Source: Curtobacterium ammoniigenes NBRC 101786 (GTDB lineage: Bacteria > Actinomycetota > Actinomycetes > Actinomycetales > Microbacteriaceae). From it: a stretch of DNA of 64,000 nucleotides. The stretch spans positions 434,001 to 498,000 of the forward strand of contig NZ_BCSV01000001.1 in the NCBI RefSeq assembly GCF_001571045.1, read 5' to 3'. A model generated the notes under the pieces. The model was not told the DNA's origin, searched no databases, and saw nothing but the letters and a program-made list of their open reading frames with translations. The translations under genes and the position numbers were made by a program. This document shows, piece by piece, positions 44,337 through 52,925 of the stretch. The stretch's first letter is position 1. Every line of letters starts with the position of its first letter.

Positions 44337-45929
44337 ATGAGCTCGACGAACCCGAATCGCCATTCCGATCGCACCGTGCGGCCGCCCCGCCGGCCGCCGC
44401 TCGCGCCCGCACGCCGAACGCTCACCGAGCGCGATGTCACGGTCGTCGAGGAGCCGCTGCTGAAGCGTGCGGTTGCGGCTGCGGCCCTCGGAAACGCGAT
44501 GGAGTGGTTCGACTTCGGAGTGTTCGCGTACCTCGCGACGACGCTCGGTCAGGTGTTCTTCCCCTCATCCGATCACACGGCGTCGACGCTCTCCGCGCTC
44601 GCCACGTTCACCGCGGCCTTCATCGTTCGGCCGATTGGCGGAGCGTTCTTCGGGCCGCTCGGCGACCGCATCGGTCGGCAGCGGGTGCTCGCCATCACGA
44701 TGATCCTGATGGCGCTCGGCACGTTCGCGATCGGTCTTCTGCCCGGGTATCGCCAGATCGGGCTGTGGGCCGCACTGCTCCTGCTCTTGGCGCGTCTTGT
44801 GCAGGGGTTCTCGACTGGTGGTGAGTACGGCGGGGCTGCCACGTTCATCGCTGAGTACGCACCGGATAAGCGCCGGGGCTTCCTCGGTTCGTTCCTCGAG
44901 TTCGGGACGCTCGCCGGATACGTCCTCGGTGCCTCGATCGTCACCGGGCTGCAATTCGGGCTGTCGCACGACGCAATGCTGCAGTGGGGCTGGCGGATCC
45001 CATTTCTCATCGCCGGCCCACTCGGTGTTGTCGGCCTGTACCTCAGGCTGAAGCTCGAAGAGACACCGGCGTTTCAGAAGCAGCAGGAAGCAGCGGCCGA
45101 GCGTGAGCGGGCGAAGACGCCTCTGCTCCGACTCTTCGCCGAGCACTGGGGCGCGCTCCTCGTCTGCATCGGTCTCGTCCTCGTGTTCAACGTCACCGAC
45201 TACATGCTGCTCTCGTACGCGCCGACCTATCTCACGGCGCTCGGCGGCTCGGCGACGACGGGCCTCCTGCTCATCGTCGTGGTCATGCTGATCATGATGG
45301 CGGTGATCACCGTCGGGGGCAGGCTGTCGGACCGGTTCGGTCGCCGCCCCGTGTTGTTCGCGGGGTGTGTCGCGTTCTTCGTGCTCTCGTGGCCCGCGTT
45401 CCGGATGATGCAGTCCGATTCCGGGGTCCTCGTGTTCCTCGGGCTGCTCCTGCTCGGGCTTTCCCTCATCACCTTCACGTCGACGATGCCGTCGACGCTG
45501 CCAGCGCTCTTTCCGACCATCATTCGGTACGGAGCGCTCTCGGTCGCATTCAACGTCTCGGTATCGCTGTTCGGAGGCACGACGCCGCTGTTCACGGAGG
45601 CCTTGGTCGCCGCGGCCCACAACGCCAATCTCGCTTGGGCCAGTGACATACCGGCGTTCTACCTGATGGCCGCTGCCCTCATCGGATTCGTCGCCGTGCT
45701 GTTCACCAAAGAGACCGCATCGTCCCCCCTGATGGGCTCGGGCCCGACCGTGAGTTCCGAAGACGAGGTCGAGGCCATCTTGGCGGAATGGAAGGACCCT
45801 GACTCCGACCTTGCACGGTCCGAATGGGGCCAGGGCTTCGCCACGAGCGAACTGGAGGTCGTCGCGCTCGGCACTGACCTCGCGGACTCCTCCGAGTCCG
45901 CCGCTCCCCGCGGCTCCCGGCAGCCCTAG
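44337..45929 (+). CDS. MFS transporter, metabolite:H+ symporter subfamily (ProP-like)
   Basis: 530 residues, twelve helices. Motifs: GNAMEWFDFGVFAYLATTLGQVFFP, RPIGGAFFGPLGDRIGRQRVL (motif A), QGFSTGGEYGGAATFIAEYAP and the second-half GGRLSDRFGRRPVLF. These identify the MHS branch that includes ProP (osmoprotectant uptake) and dicarboxylate carriers. The ~45-residue N-terminal and ~60-residue acidic C-terminal tails are cytosolic. GAGGACC lies upstream of the ATG. Its stop codon overlaps that of the convergent ABC gene (CTAG, 45926-45929). Confidence 0.93.
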   Translation: MSSTNPNRHSDRTVRPPRRPPLAPARRTLTERDVTVVEEPLLKRAVAAAALGNAMEWFDFGVFAYLATTLGQVFFPSSDHTASTLSALATFTAAFIVRPIGGAFFGPLGDRIGRQRVLAITMILMALGTFAIGLLPGYRQIGLWAALLLLLARLVQGFSTGGEYGGAATFIAEYAPDKRRGFLGSFLEFGTLAGYVLGASIVTGLQFGLSHDAMLQWGWRIPFLIAGPLGVVGLYLRLKLEETPAFQKQQEAAAERERAKTPLLRLFAEHWGALLVCIGLVLVFNVTDYMLLSYAPTYLTALGGSATTGLLLIVVVMLIMMAVITVGGRLSDRFGRRPVLFAGCVAFFVLSWPAFRMMQSDSGVLVFLGLLLLGLSLITFTSTMPSTLPALFPTIIRYGALSVAFNVSVSLFGGTTPLFTEALVAAAHNANLAWASDIPAFYLMAAALIGFVAVLFTKETASSPLMGSGPTVSSEDEVEAILAEWKDPDSDLARSEWGQGFATSELEVVALGTDLADSSESAAPRGSRQP

Positions 45930-47584
45930 CCGCCGCGCACAGGCGCGCCGTCCGCGAGGAGTCGGGCATCGCGCACCAGCCCCGCGGTGACCGGGTGGGC
46001 TGGGTGCGTGAGCACCTCGGACGTGGGTCCGCGCTCAACCACGCGACCACCATCGATGACGAGCACATCGTCGGCCATACGTCGCACGACCGCCAGATCG
46101 TGCGAGACGAACACCATCGCGACGCCGGTCGTCGCGCGGAGCTGTTCGAGGAGGTCCAGCACAGCATCCTGAACGCGGGCGTCGAGCGCGGTGACCGGCT
46201 CGTCGAGGATGAGGAGGAGCGGCTCGGTCGCCAGTGCGCGAGCGATCGCGAGTCGTTGCCGTTGACCGCCCGAAAGCGTTCGGGGGGAGCGCGGGCGCAT
46301 CGCCGGATCGAGGCCCACGCGGCGCAGCGCCGCGTCGACCGCGGCATCCGACGGCGGCAGGTCGGACTCCGAGCGCCGGGCGCCGGCCGCGGGTGAGCCG
46401 CGGCGGCCACGCCAGGTTCGCGCTGCAGGGTCGCTGTCGACAGCGCGCGCCCGTCGTGCTCGCCCTCCGCTCAGTGCGTCGACGATCACCCGTTCGACCG
46501 ACCATCGTGGATCGAACGTGGCAGCTGGATCTTGGACGACTGCTGCGATGCGCGAGCGTCGACCTCGCCGATCCCGCTCCGGCAGCGGCAGCCACGGCTG
46601 TCCGGCCAGTTCGACGGTGCCCCTGGTCGGTTCGGTGAGTCCGAGCAGCACCCGTGTGAGCGTCGTCTTGCCGGAGCCAGACGCGCCGACCACCCCGAGG
46701 ACGTGCCCTGGGCGGACCTCGAACGATACGTCGGCGAGCACAGGCCTGCCGCCGAGCTCGACCTGCAGCGATGCTGCGCGGAGCACGCATTCCGCGGCAT
46801 CCGCTCGTGCCGCTGCCTGAACCGCTGCCGGGGGAGCGAGCGCGGCGGGCACGTTGACGATCCGGGTCGAGCGCGTCGCGCCGGTCGGGGGGACGAGCCT
46901 CCCGGCGCGGATCTCGAGGACACGATCCGCCCAGCCGTCGACGAGCGCGTCGTCGTGCGTGATCACGAGCAGTCCTGCGCCGCGCGACTGTGCGTCGCGA
47001 AGCTGCCGCATGACCCGGAGCGCGACCGAGGCGTCGAGGGCGGTCGTCGGCTCGTCGGCGATGATCAGTGCCGGGTCCGTGACGATCGCGGCCGCGATGA
47101 GGGCGCGCTGGCGCATTCCGCCCGAGAGCGCGCCGGGGAGTGCGCCGTTCGTCGCGAGCTCGGCATCGAGCCCGACGCTGCGCAGCGCCTCGCGCACCCG
47201 GGTGCGCCGATCGGCCGCGGAGCGCTCGGTGTGGAGCCGAAGTGCGTCCTCGATCTCGCGCCCGACGGGGCGCAGCGGGTCCAAGGCGCCCAGCGCCTCC
47301 TGACCGACGTAGCCGACGAGTCGGCCCCGCACGCGCCGCCACGCGCGCTCATCGGCGTTCCTGACGTCGGTGCCGGCGATCTGCAAGCTGTCGGCCTCGA
47401 CGCGAACCGTGGGGTCCGACAGACCGAGGATCGCTCGTGCGGTCACGGTCTTGCCCGATCCGGATGGGCCGACGAGCGCGACGCATTCGCCGGCAGCGAC
47501 CGTGAGGTCGATCCCCTCGACGAGTGCCTGATCGCCGACCGTCGCCCGCAACCCCGACACGATGAGCGGCGCTGTCGCACTCAC
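45926..47584 (-). CDS. Peptide/nickel-type ABC transporter, fused double ATPase (DppD-DppF type)
   Basis: 552 residues with two complete ABC domains. First: GPSGSGKT, LSGGMRQR, LIIADEPTTALD. Second: GASGSGKTT, LSGGQRQR, LLILDEPVTALD, separated by a short linker and with an Arg/Ala-rich insertion in the second domain. Powers the permeases encoded just upstream. The GTG at 47584 overlaps the stop of the DppC-like gene (GTGA). Confidence 0.93.
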   Translation of the reverse strand: MSATAPLIVSGLRATVGDQALVEGIDLTVAAGECVALVGPSGSGKTVTARAILGLSDPTVRVEADSLQIAGTDVRNADERAWRRVRGRLVGYVGQEALGALDPLRPVGREIEDALRLHTERSAADRRTRVREALRSVGLDAELATNGALPGALSGGMRQRALIAAAIVTDPALIIADEPTTALDASVALRVMRQLRDAQSRGAGLLVITHDDALVDGWADRVLEIRAGRLVPPTGATRSTRIVNVPAALAPPAAVQAAARADAAECVLRAASLQVELGGRPVLADVSFEVRPGHVLGVVGASGSGKTTLTRVLLGLTEPTRGTVELAGQPWLPLPERDRRGRRSRIAAVVQDPAATFDPRWSVERVIVDALSGGRARRARAVDSDPAARTWRGRRGSPAAGARRSESDLPPSDAAVDAALRRVGLDPAMRPRSPRTLSGGQRQRLAIARALATEPLLLILDEPVTALDARVQDAVLDLLEQLRATTGVAMVFVSHDLAVVRRMADDVLVIDGGRVVERGPTSEVLTHPAHPVTAGLVRDARLLADGAPVRGG

Positions 47585-48432
47585 GACGGTGTTCCCAGAC
47601 GGCGGAGTGCGCGGCCGAGCACTGTCGCGGCCACAGCGAGAACGACGATGGCGCACCCCGGAAACGTCGACATCCACGGTGCCGTGAGGAGGTACGTGCG
47701 TCCGTCGGCGAGCATCGCACCCCATTCCGGTGCCGGTGGCGGCGTGCCCACGCCGAGGTAGCTGAGCGCGCTCGCCCACACCACCGCCTGCCCGACGCCG
47801 AGGGTTGCGACGGCGACCACCGGCCAGAGCGCGGCCGGGAGGACGTGCCGCATGACGATGGTCCGCCGACGTCGGCCCTGGAGGACCGCCGCCTCGACGA
47901 CCTGTGAACGGTCCGCGCGCCGCACGAGGCCGCGAACGATGCGGGCGTATCCGGGCGTCGTGGCCAGGCCGACCGCGATCGTCGCGGGCACCGCGCCGGG
48001 GCCGGTCACGGCGATCACGACGAGCGCGACGAGGAGGATCGGCAGGGCGAACCCGACCTCCATGGTTCGGCCGATGACGGCGTCGAGCAGGCGGCCGGCG
48101 CGTCGATCGCTGGCGAGCCCTGCAGCGAGCCCGAGCGCGCACCCGATTCCGCCGCCGATGACGGTGGCGACCGCGCCGACGACGAGTGACGGCCGTGTTC
48201 CCGCGACCACGCGCGCGAGGACGTCGCGACCGGACTCGTCCGTCCCGAACGGATGCGCCGGACTGGGCGGGAGCAGGGAAGCCGCAGGGTGGACTGCCAG
48301 CGGATGCGCGCCTCCGAACGCGCCAGGAACGACCGCAGCCGCGATCGCGACCGCGAGCACCGCGCCCGCGACGAGCCCGGTCGGCCCGAGGAGTCGGACG
48401 AGCGGGAGGCCCGTCATGCGTCGGCCGCTCAC
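47581..48432 (-). CDS. ABC transporter permease, DppC type
   Basis: 283 residues, about six helices. HPFGTDESGRDVLARVVAGTR is the diagnostic DppC/OppC motif, and EAAVLQGRRRRTIVMRHVLPAALWPVV is the EAA loop that contacts the ATPase. The GTG at 48432 overlaps the stop of the DppB-type gene (48429-48431). Substrate: peptides, nickel or another small ligand. Confidence 0.93.
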   Translation of the reverse strand: MSGRRMTGLPLVRLLGPTGLVAGAVLAVAIAAAVVPGAFGGAHPLAVHPAASLLPPSPAHPFGTDESGRDVLARVVAGTRPSLVVGAVATVIGGGIGCALGLAAGLASDRRAGRLLDAVIGRTMEVGFALPILLVALVVIAVTGPGAVPATIAVGLATTPGYARIVRGLVRRADRSQVVEAAVLQGRRRRTIVMRHVLPAALWPVVAVATLGVGQAVVWASALSYLGVGTPPPAPEWGAMLADGRTYLLTAPWMSTFPGCAIVVLAVAATVLGRALRRLGTPS

Positions 48433-49361
48433 GTCGCGCTCCGTAGCCGCGGATCGACCGCCCGTTCGACGAGGTCGGCAGCGGCGAGGACGACGACGTA
48501 CGCCAGCGCGGAGACGAGCGCGATCCCCGTGACCAGCGGCATGTCGCGCTGTTCCACCGCGGTGACGAGCGCTCGGCCGATCCCGGGGAGCGCGAAGACC
48601 GCTTCGACCACGACGGCGCCGGATACCAGGGATCCGAACGCCCACGCGCTGAGGGCGATGCCGGGCAGTGCGCCGTGTCGAAGTGTGTGGCGGGCGAACA
48701 GGCCGAACCGCGATTCACCGCGGGCTCGGGCAGCGACCGCGAACGCGGTGGACTCGGCATCGATGATGCCGTCGCGAATGGTCTGCGCGAGGTACCCGGC
48801 GACCGGTACGGCGACCGTGATCACCGGGAGGACCCAGCCGGCCGCGGTTCCGTCGCTGACGGCCGGAAGCCACCCGAGACCGGTGGCGAACAGCACGATG
48901 AGGACGCTGCCGAGCCAGAAGTGCGGGGCGACGCTCGCCGTGATCTCGATGCCGCCGCTGATCGCGCGCGCGACGCGGCCGCGCTGGGTCGACCACCACG
49001 CTGCGATGAGCGCGAGCACCCACGCCGCCGCCAGGCCGGCGACCGCAAGCGTCAGGGTGACGGGAAGCTCCACGGCGAGGAGGCTCGCCACGCTGGTGTG
49101 GAAGGTGTAGCTGTCCCCGAGCTGGCCCGTTGCGAGGCGACCGAGAAACACCGCGTATTGCACGATGAGCGGCCGATTCAGTCCGTACTCGACGCGAACG
49201 TGCTCGACCGCGGCAGCAGAGGCCTGCGATCCGGGGCCGCCGAGGATCGCCTGGGCTGGGTCACCGGGGATGAGTCGGATCGCGATGAACACGATCGTGG
49301 CAACCGCCCACAGGACGAGGACTGCGCCGCCCGCACGTCGAACGAGCCACCGCAGGGTCAT
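48429..49361 (-). CDS. ABC transporter permease, DppB type
   Basis: 310 residues, six helices. N-terminal RRAGGAVLVLWAVATIVFIAIRLIPGDPA is typical of DppB/OppB; EAA loop ARARGESRFGLFARHTLRHGALPGIAL. The start is 3 nt after the binding-protein stop, so all four transporter genes form one operon. Confidence 0.94.
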   Translation of the reverse strand: MTLRWLVRRAGGAVLVLWAVATIVFIAIRLIPGDPAQAILGGPGSQASAAAVEHVRVEYGLNRPLIVQYAVFLGRLATGQLGDSYTFHTSVASLLAVELPVTLTLAVAGLAAAWVLALIAAWWSTQRGRVARAISGGIEITASVAPHFWLGSVLIVLFATGLGWLPAVSDGTAAGWVLPVITVAVPVAGYLAQTIRDGIIDAESTAFAVAARARGESRFGLFARHTLRHGALPGIALSAWAFGSLVSGAVVVEAVFALPGIGRALVTAVEQRDMPLVTGIALVSALAYVVVLAAADLVERAVDPRLRSAT

Positions 49362-49364
49362 CGG

Positions 49365-51035
49365 TCAGCGCGAGATCCAGGCGGACCCGAACTCGGGAGT
49401 GGACACCGACGTCGTGCTGATCCCGTGCACGCTCGACCGGACGAGGAACTCGTTCCGCTGGTCGTATAAAGGCAGCACGGTGTGGCTGCTGAGGATGAGC
49501 TGTTGCGCCTGCTTGTAGAGGGCCGCGCGCGCCGTCGGATCGGCGGTCGCATCTGCTCGCTGGAGGAGGCTGTCGAGCGCCGGCTCGTCGAGCTGCGCGA
49601 GGTTGGCGAAGTAGCCGGAGGGCGCTGGCTTGATGCTCGCGCTGTCGTACAGGATCCGGAGCACGTCCGGGCCGACCTTCGTGTACGGGGCGCTGACGAC
49701 GTCGTACTTGTTCGCTGCGAGCGCCGCGTACCAGCTGGACAGGTCGAGGTCCTCGATGTGCACTTGGAAGCCAACCTGCTGCTCCGATGCCTGGATCTGC
49801 TGGAAGAGACTCTGCTCCGCCGGGATCGACTGATTGGTCGACACCGGGAAGGTGACCGAGAGTGGCTGCCCGTTCTTCATCCGGACGCCGGTCCCGGAGC
49901 GCTTCCATCCGGCCGCGTCGAGCAGGGCATTGGCCGTGGCCGGGTCGTACCCGAAGAGCGACTTGTCGGCATACGCATCGGGCTCCACGCTGGAGAGCAC
50001 CGAGTATGAGCGGTGCACCGTGCCGAGATAGAGCGACGCGATGCCGGGATTGATGTCGGCCGCGGCGATGAACGCCTTGCGGACGGCCGGGTCCGTGAAG
50101 ACGCCGTGCCCGGAGTTGAGCTCCAGACGGTCCGATGCGCCGGGGCGTGGCGCATTGAGGACCGTGATCGGCCCGTTTGCACGCGCGGCGTGCACCTGGT
50201 CGGGTTGCGGGTTGTCGATGACGTCGACCTGGCCGGACTGCAGTGCCGCGTACCGCGACGTCGAGTCCGGGATGAACCGCCAGACGATCGACGCCAGGTG
50301 CGGGCGCGCGTCCCCGGAGCCGAGCGGGGTGTAGTGCGCGTTGCGTTCGAGCGTGATCCGGTCGCCGTGCTTCCAGCTGGTCACGATGAACGGCCCGGTG
50401 CCGACGGGCGCGGCGCAGTTCGCCGCCTGTGTCCGTGCGAGCGCCTTGGGTGACTCGATCCCGACCCAGGGCTGCGAGAGCGATTCGAGGAGCGCGCTGT
50501 CCGGTCGGCTGAGCGTGAAGGTGACCGTGTGTGCGTCTGTCGCAGTCGCCGTGGCGATTGCTCCCAGTGCGAGATACCCGGTACTGGAGGCTGTGGTCGG
50601 GTCCTGGACGTGCTGCACGTTCCGAACGACCGCTGCGGCGTCGAACGGGGTGCCGTCGCTGAACTGCACGCCGGTGCGGAGGTGGAATGTCCACGTGAGC
50701 CCGTCGGCGCTCGTCGACCAGGAGGTGGCGAGAGCCGGGTGCGCGACGCGATCGTTGCCCATGCTGACGAGCTCTTGGATGTACTGCGAGGCGAGGAGCG
50801 CTTGCGGGTAATTGCCGCCGACGTGCGGGTCGAGGCAGGTCGGCTCGGCGTCGCCGGAAGCGTAGGTGAGCGTGCCGCCGTTCGTCGGTGTCGCGGATGC
50901 TGCGCCGCTGCCGGTACCTCCAGGAGACGAGCAGCCGGCGAGTGCAAGCGCACTTGCAACGAGTCCGATGCCGATGGCGGCGAATCGAGCTCGGCGACGG
51001 GCGGGGCGGCGTTGTTGAACTCGGTCCAGAATCAT
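49365..51035 (-). CDS. ABC transporter substrate-binding lipoprotein, family 5
   Basis: 556 residues. Signal peptide with lipobox LALAGC (Cys near 35) anchors the mature protein to the membrane. Then Ser/Gly/Thr-rich linker and a DppA/OppA fold: GGTLTYASGDAEPTCLDPH, GLTWTFHLRTGVQFSDGTPFDAAAVV and the C-terminal LPLYDQRNEFLV. First gene of the transporter operon; a divergent TetR gene begins 31 bp away. The ligand cannot be read from the sequence. Confidence 0.94.
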   Translation of the reverse strand: MILDRVQQRRPARRRARFAAIGIGLVASALALAGCSSPGGTGSGAASATPTNGGTLTYASGDAEPTCLDPHVGGNYPQALLASQYIQELVSMGNDRVAHPALATSWSTSADGLTWTFHLRTGVQFSDGTPFDAAAVVRNVQHVQDPTTASSTGYLALGAIATATATDAHTVTFTLSRPDSALLESLSQPWVGIESPKALARTQAANCAAPVGTGPFIVTSWKHGDRITLERNAHYTPLGSGDARPHLASIVWRFIPDSTSRYAALQSGQVDVIDNPQPDQVHAARANGPITVLNAPRPGASDRLELNSGHGVFTDPAVRKAFIAAADINPGIASLYLGTVHRSYSVLSSVEPDAYADKSLFGYDPATANALLDAAGWKRSGTGVRMKNGQPLSVTFPVSTNQSIPAEQSLFQQIQASEQQVGFQVHIEDLDLSSWYAALAANKYDVVSAPYTKVGPDVLRILYDSASIKPAPSGYFANLAQLDEPALDSLLQRADATADPTARAALYKQAQQLILSSHTVLPLYDQRNEFLVRSSVHGISTTSVSTPEFGSAWISR

Positions 51036-51066
51036 GGCTGTGCGAGTCTACCGGCAAGATAGAGGC

Positions 51067-51684
51067 ATGGATGACGGGGAGGACCAGCGTCAGGGCGCGC
51101 GCCGCGGGGGTCGGCCGCGTGCCGCGTCGGCCCAGGTGCTCGCCGACGCGGCCGCCGAACTCTTCCTCGAACAGGGGTACGGCCGGACGACCGTCGACCA
51201 GATCGCCGCCCGTGCCGGCGTGAGCCGCGCGACCTTCTTCAACTACTTCGCCGCGAAGTCCGACGTGATGTGGCTCGACCTCGACGCCGCCGTGCACGAC
51301 ATCCCGTCGCTCCTCGCGGACAGCACCGAGCCGTCTCCGGTGCGCGCCGTCGAGGCGGCGCTCCTCGCAGCAGCCCGCGAGCACGACCCCGGCCGCGTGC
51401 CGTGGGCGATCGGGCAGGCCGATGTCATGCACGTCGGGGAAGCGCTCGTCGAGAGCGTTGCGGCGCGGATCATGGCGCAGCACGACACGATCGCCCGATT
51501 CGTCGCCGAGCGCACGGGCGAGTGGCCGGGCGCACTCTGGCCGCAGACCGTCGCCGGGGCGATGCTCGGCGCGGCGGCGGCCGCGTTCGGAGTGTGGGTG
51601 CGCGACGGCGTTCGGCGCGGGCCGCTCGTCGAGTACGTCGGTGCGGCGCTTACGCCGGTTGCTGCCGGGCTTGACGCTCGCTGA
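51067..51684 (+). CDS. TetR-family transcriptional regulator
   Basis: 205 residues. N-terminal helix-turn-helix: ASAQVLADAAAELFLEQGYGRTTVDQIAARAGVSRATFFNYFAAKSDVMW. The C-terminal ligand domain is Ala-rich. The ATG at 51067 follows CAAGAT by 6 nt (leaderless). It is divergent from the peptide-transporter operon with only 31 bp between starts, so it probably controls that operon and itself. Its last 35 nt overlap the end of the convergent cation-efflux gene. Confidence 0.92.
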   Translation: MDDGEDQRQGARRGGRPRAASAQVLADAAAELFLEQGYGRTTVDQIAARAGVSRATFFNYFAAKSDVMWLDLDAAVHDIPSLLADSTEPSPVRAVEAALLAAAREHDPGRVPWAIGQADVMHVGEALVESVAARIMAQHDTIARFVAERTGEWPGALWPQTVAGAMLGAAAAAFGVWVRDGVRRGPLVEYVGAALTPVAAGLDAR

Positions 51685-52654
51685 CCGCGCCGCGGGGCTC
51701 GAGGCTTTCGTCGTCTGGGAGCGACAGCGTGAGGATCGCCTCTTCCACGTACGGGTTCTCCTCGATGCGCCGCTCGGCGGTGCGGAGCAGGACGGCGACG
51801 TCCGCTTCGGGGCGGTTGCCCGCGAGGTCGACCGCCGCGACGAGGAAGACCTTGCTCGGTCCGATGAACTCGAGATGCAGGTAGGTGACGCGCTCGATCG
51901 TGTCGTGTCCGAGCAGCTCGCCGAGAACGGCGTCCCGCACCTGTGGCGATGTCGTCTCGCCGAGCAGGAACCGGCGGTTCCGGTCGATGAGCACGACCGC
52001 GACGACGCCGAGGAGCACACCGACAGCGATCGACCCGACGGCGTCGTAAACCGCTGAGCCCGTGAGCTGGTGGAGAAGGACGCCAAGGAACGCGATCGCG
52101 AGGCCGACGAGCGCTGCCGAGTCCTCAGCGAACACCGCACGCATCGTCGGATTCGACGACTGGAGCACGTGTCGCAGCAGCGGCACCTTGCGTGCGCTGG
52201 CCGCACCGTGCGCCTGCCGGTAGGCCTGCAGGAAGCTCGTGCCCTCGAGTGCCGCTGAGACGCCGAGGACGATGTAGTTGAGCAGGACGTCCGACGAGGC
52301 CTCACTCGCTCCGAGCTCGTGGATGCCGTTGTAGATCGAGACCACCGCCCCGGCGGTGAAGAGCCCGAACGCGGCGAACATCGACCAGATGTAGGTCTCG
52401 CGCCCGTATCCGAGCGGGTGCGCGGCGTCGCGCGGCTTGGCGCCCCGGCGCTCCGCGACGAGGAGGAGCACCTCGTTGCCGCTGTCCGCCCAGGAGTGGG
52501 CGGACTCGGCGATCATGGAAGCGGACCCGGACAGCAGGGCTGCGACAGTCTTCGCGATCGCGATGAGCAGGTTCGCCGAGAACGCGATCACGACCGTCAG
52601 GAGGGACTCGGACTGCGGTTCGCGCTGCTGGGGTCCGCGCTCGGGCTCGGGCAT
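51650..52654 (-). CDS. Cation diffusion facilitator family transporter
   Basis: 334 residues. Exports divalent metals by proton exchange. Motifs: [21 protein letters not shown] (TM2 metal-site Asp/His region: HSWAD) and [20 protein letters not shown] with the second site (EDSAA). C-terminal CDF cytoplasmic domain follows ([43 protein letters not shown]). The ATG at 52654 was chosen because the earlier in-frame ATG (52789) would place 45 extra polar residues inside the ileS T-box. The -10 box of ileS (52678) lies just upstream. Confidence 0.92.
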   Translation of the reverse strand: MPEPERGPQQREPQSESLLTVVIAFSANLLIAIAKTVAALLSGSASMIAESAHSWADSGNEVLLLVAERRGAKPRDAAHPLGYGRETYIWSMFAAFGLFTAGAVVSIYNGIHELGASEASSDVLLNYIVLGVSAALEGTSFLQAYRQAHGAASARKVPLLRHVLQSSNPTMRAVFAEDSAALVGLAIAFLGVLLHQLTGSAVYDAVGSIAVGVLLGVVAVVLIDRNRRFLLGETTSPQVRDAVLGELLGHDTIERVTYLHLEFIGPSKVFLVAAVDLAGNRPEADVAVLLRTAERRIEENPYVEEAILTLSLPDDESLEPRGAVSERQARQQPA

Positions 52655-52677
52655 GCCGTCCAGTCTGCTCCCCACGC

Positions 52678-52925
52678 TAGGATCGGTGTCACGAGCATCG
52701 ATCCGGCCATCACCGGGGAGCTTCCGGAAGAACGCGGCACCGCCAGCGGGGTCGTCAGTAGAACCGGACGGGTTCGGGTCCGTCACCATCCCGACGACGA
52801 GCGGCTGCTCGCGAACCCCGGACGTGCCTCCGGGCCGTGAGCAGCAAACGAGGTGGTACCGCGGAATCTCCGGATTTCGTCCTCGTGGACCTGAACCGAC
52901 GAATTCGATCCACGCGAGGCTCTCG
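52678..52925 (+). promoter_or_regulatory. Translational T-box riboswitch and promoter of ileS
   Basis: A -10 box TAGGAT (52678-52683) starts a ~235-nt leader. A short stem I contains CCGGCCATCACCGG with specifier AUC (Ile, 52709-52711). The T-box GAGGTGGTACCGCGG ends at 52864, and its UGGU (52854-52857) fits the ACCA end of tRNA-Ile. CCTCG (52881-52885) can pair with the T-box CGAGG (52849-52853) or, as CCTCG-TGGA, with TCCA-CG-CGAGG (52909-52919), which hides the ribosome binding site of ileS. Uncharged tRNA-Ile should favour the first pairing and open translation. There is no terminator, as is known for actinobacterial ileS leaders. Confidence 0.9.

Noticed and set aside
49261-52305. Very long minus-strand open frame of 1014 codons
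   Set aside because: Runs through the binding protein, TetR and CDF genes in a wrong frame; composition is Arg/Ser/Ala noise.
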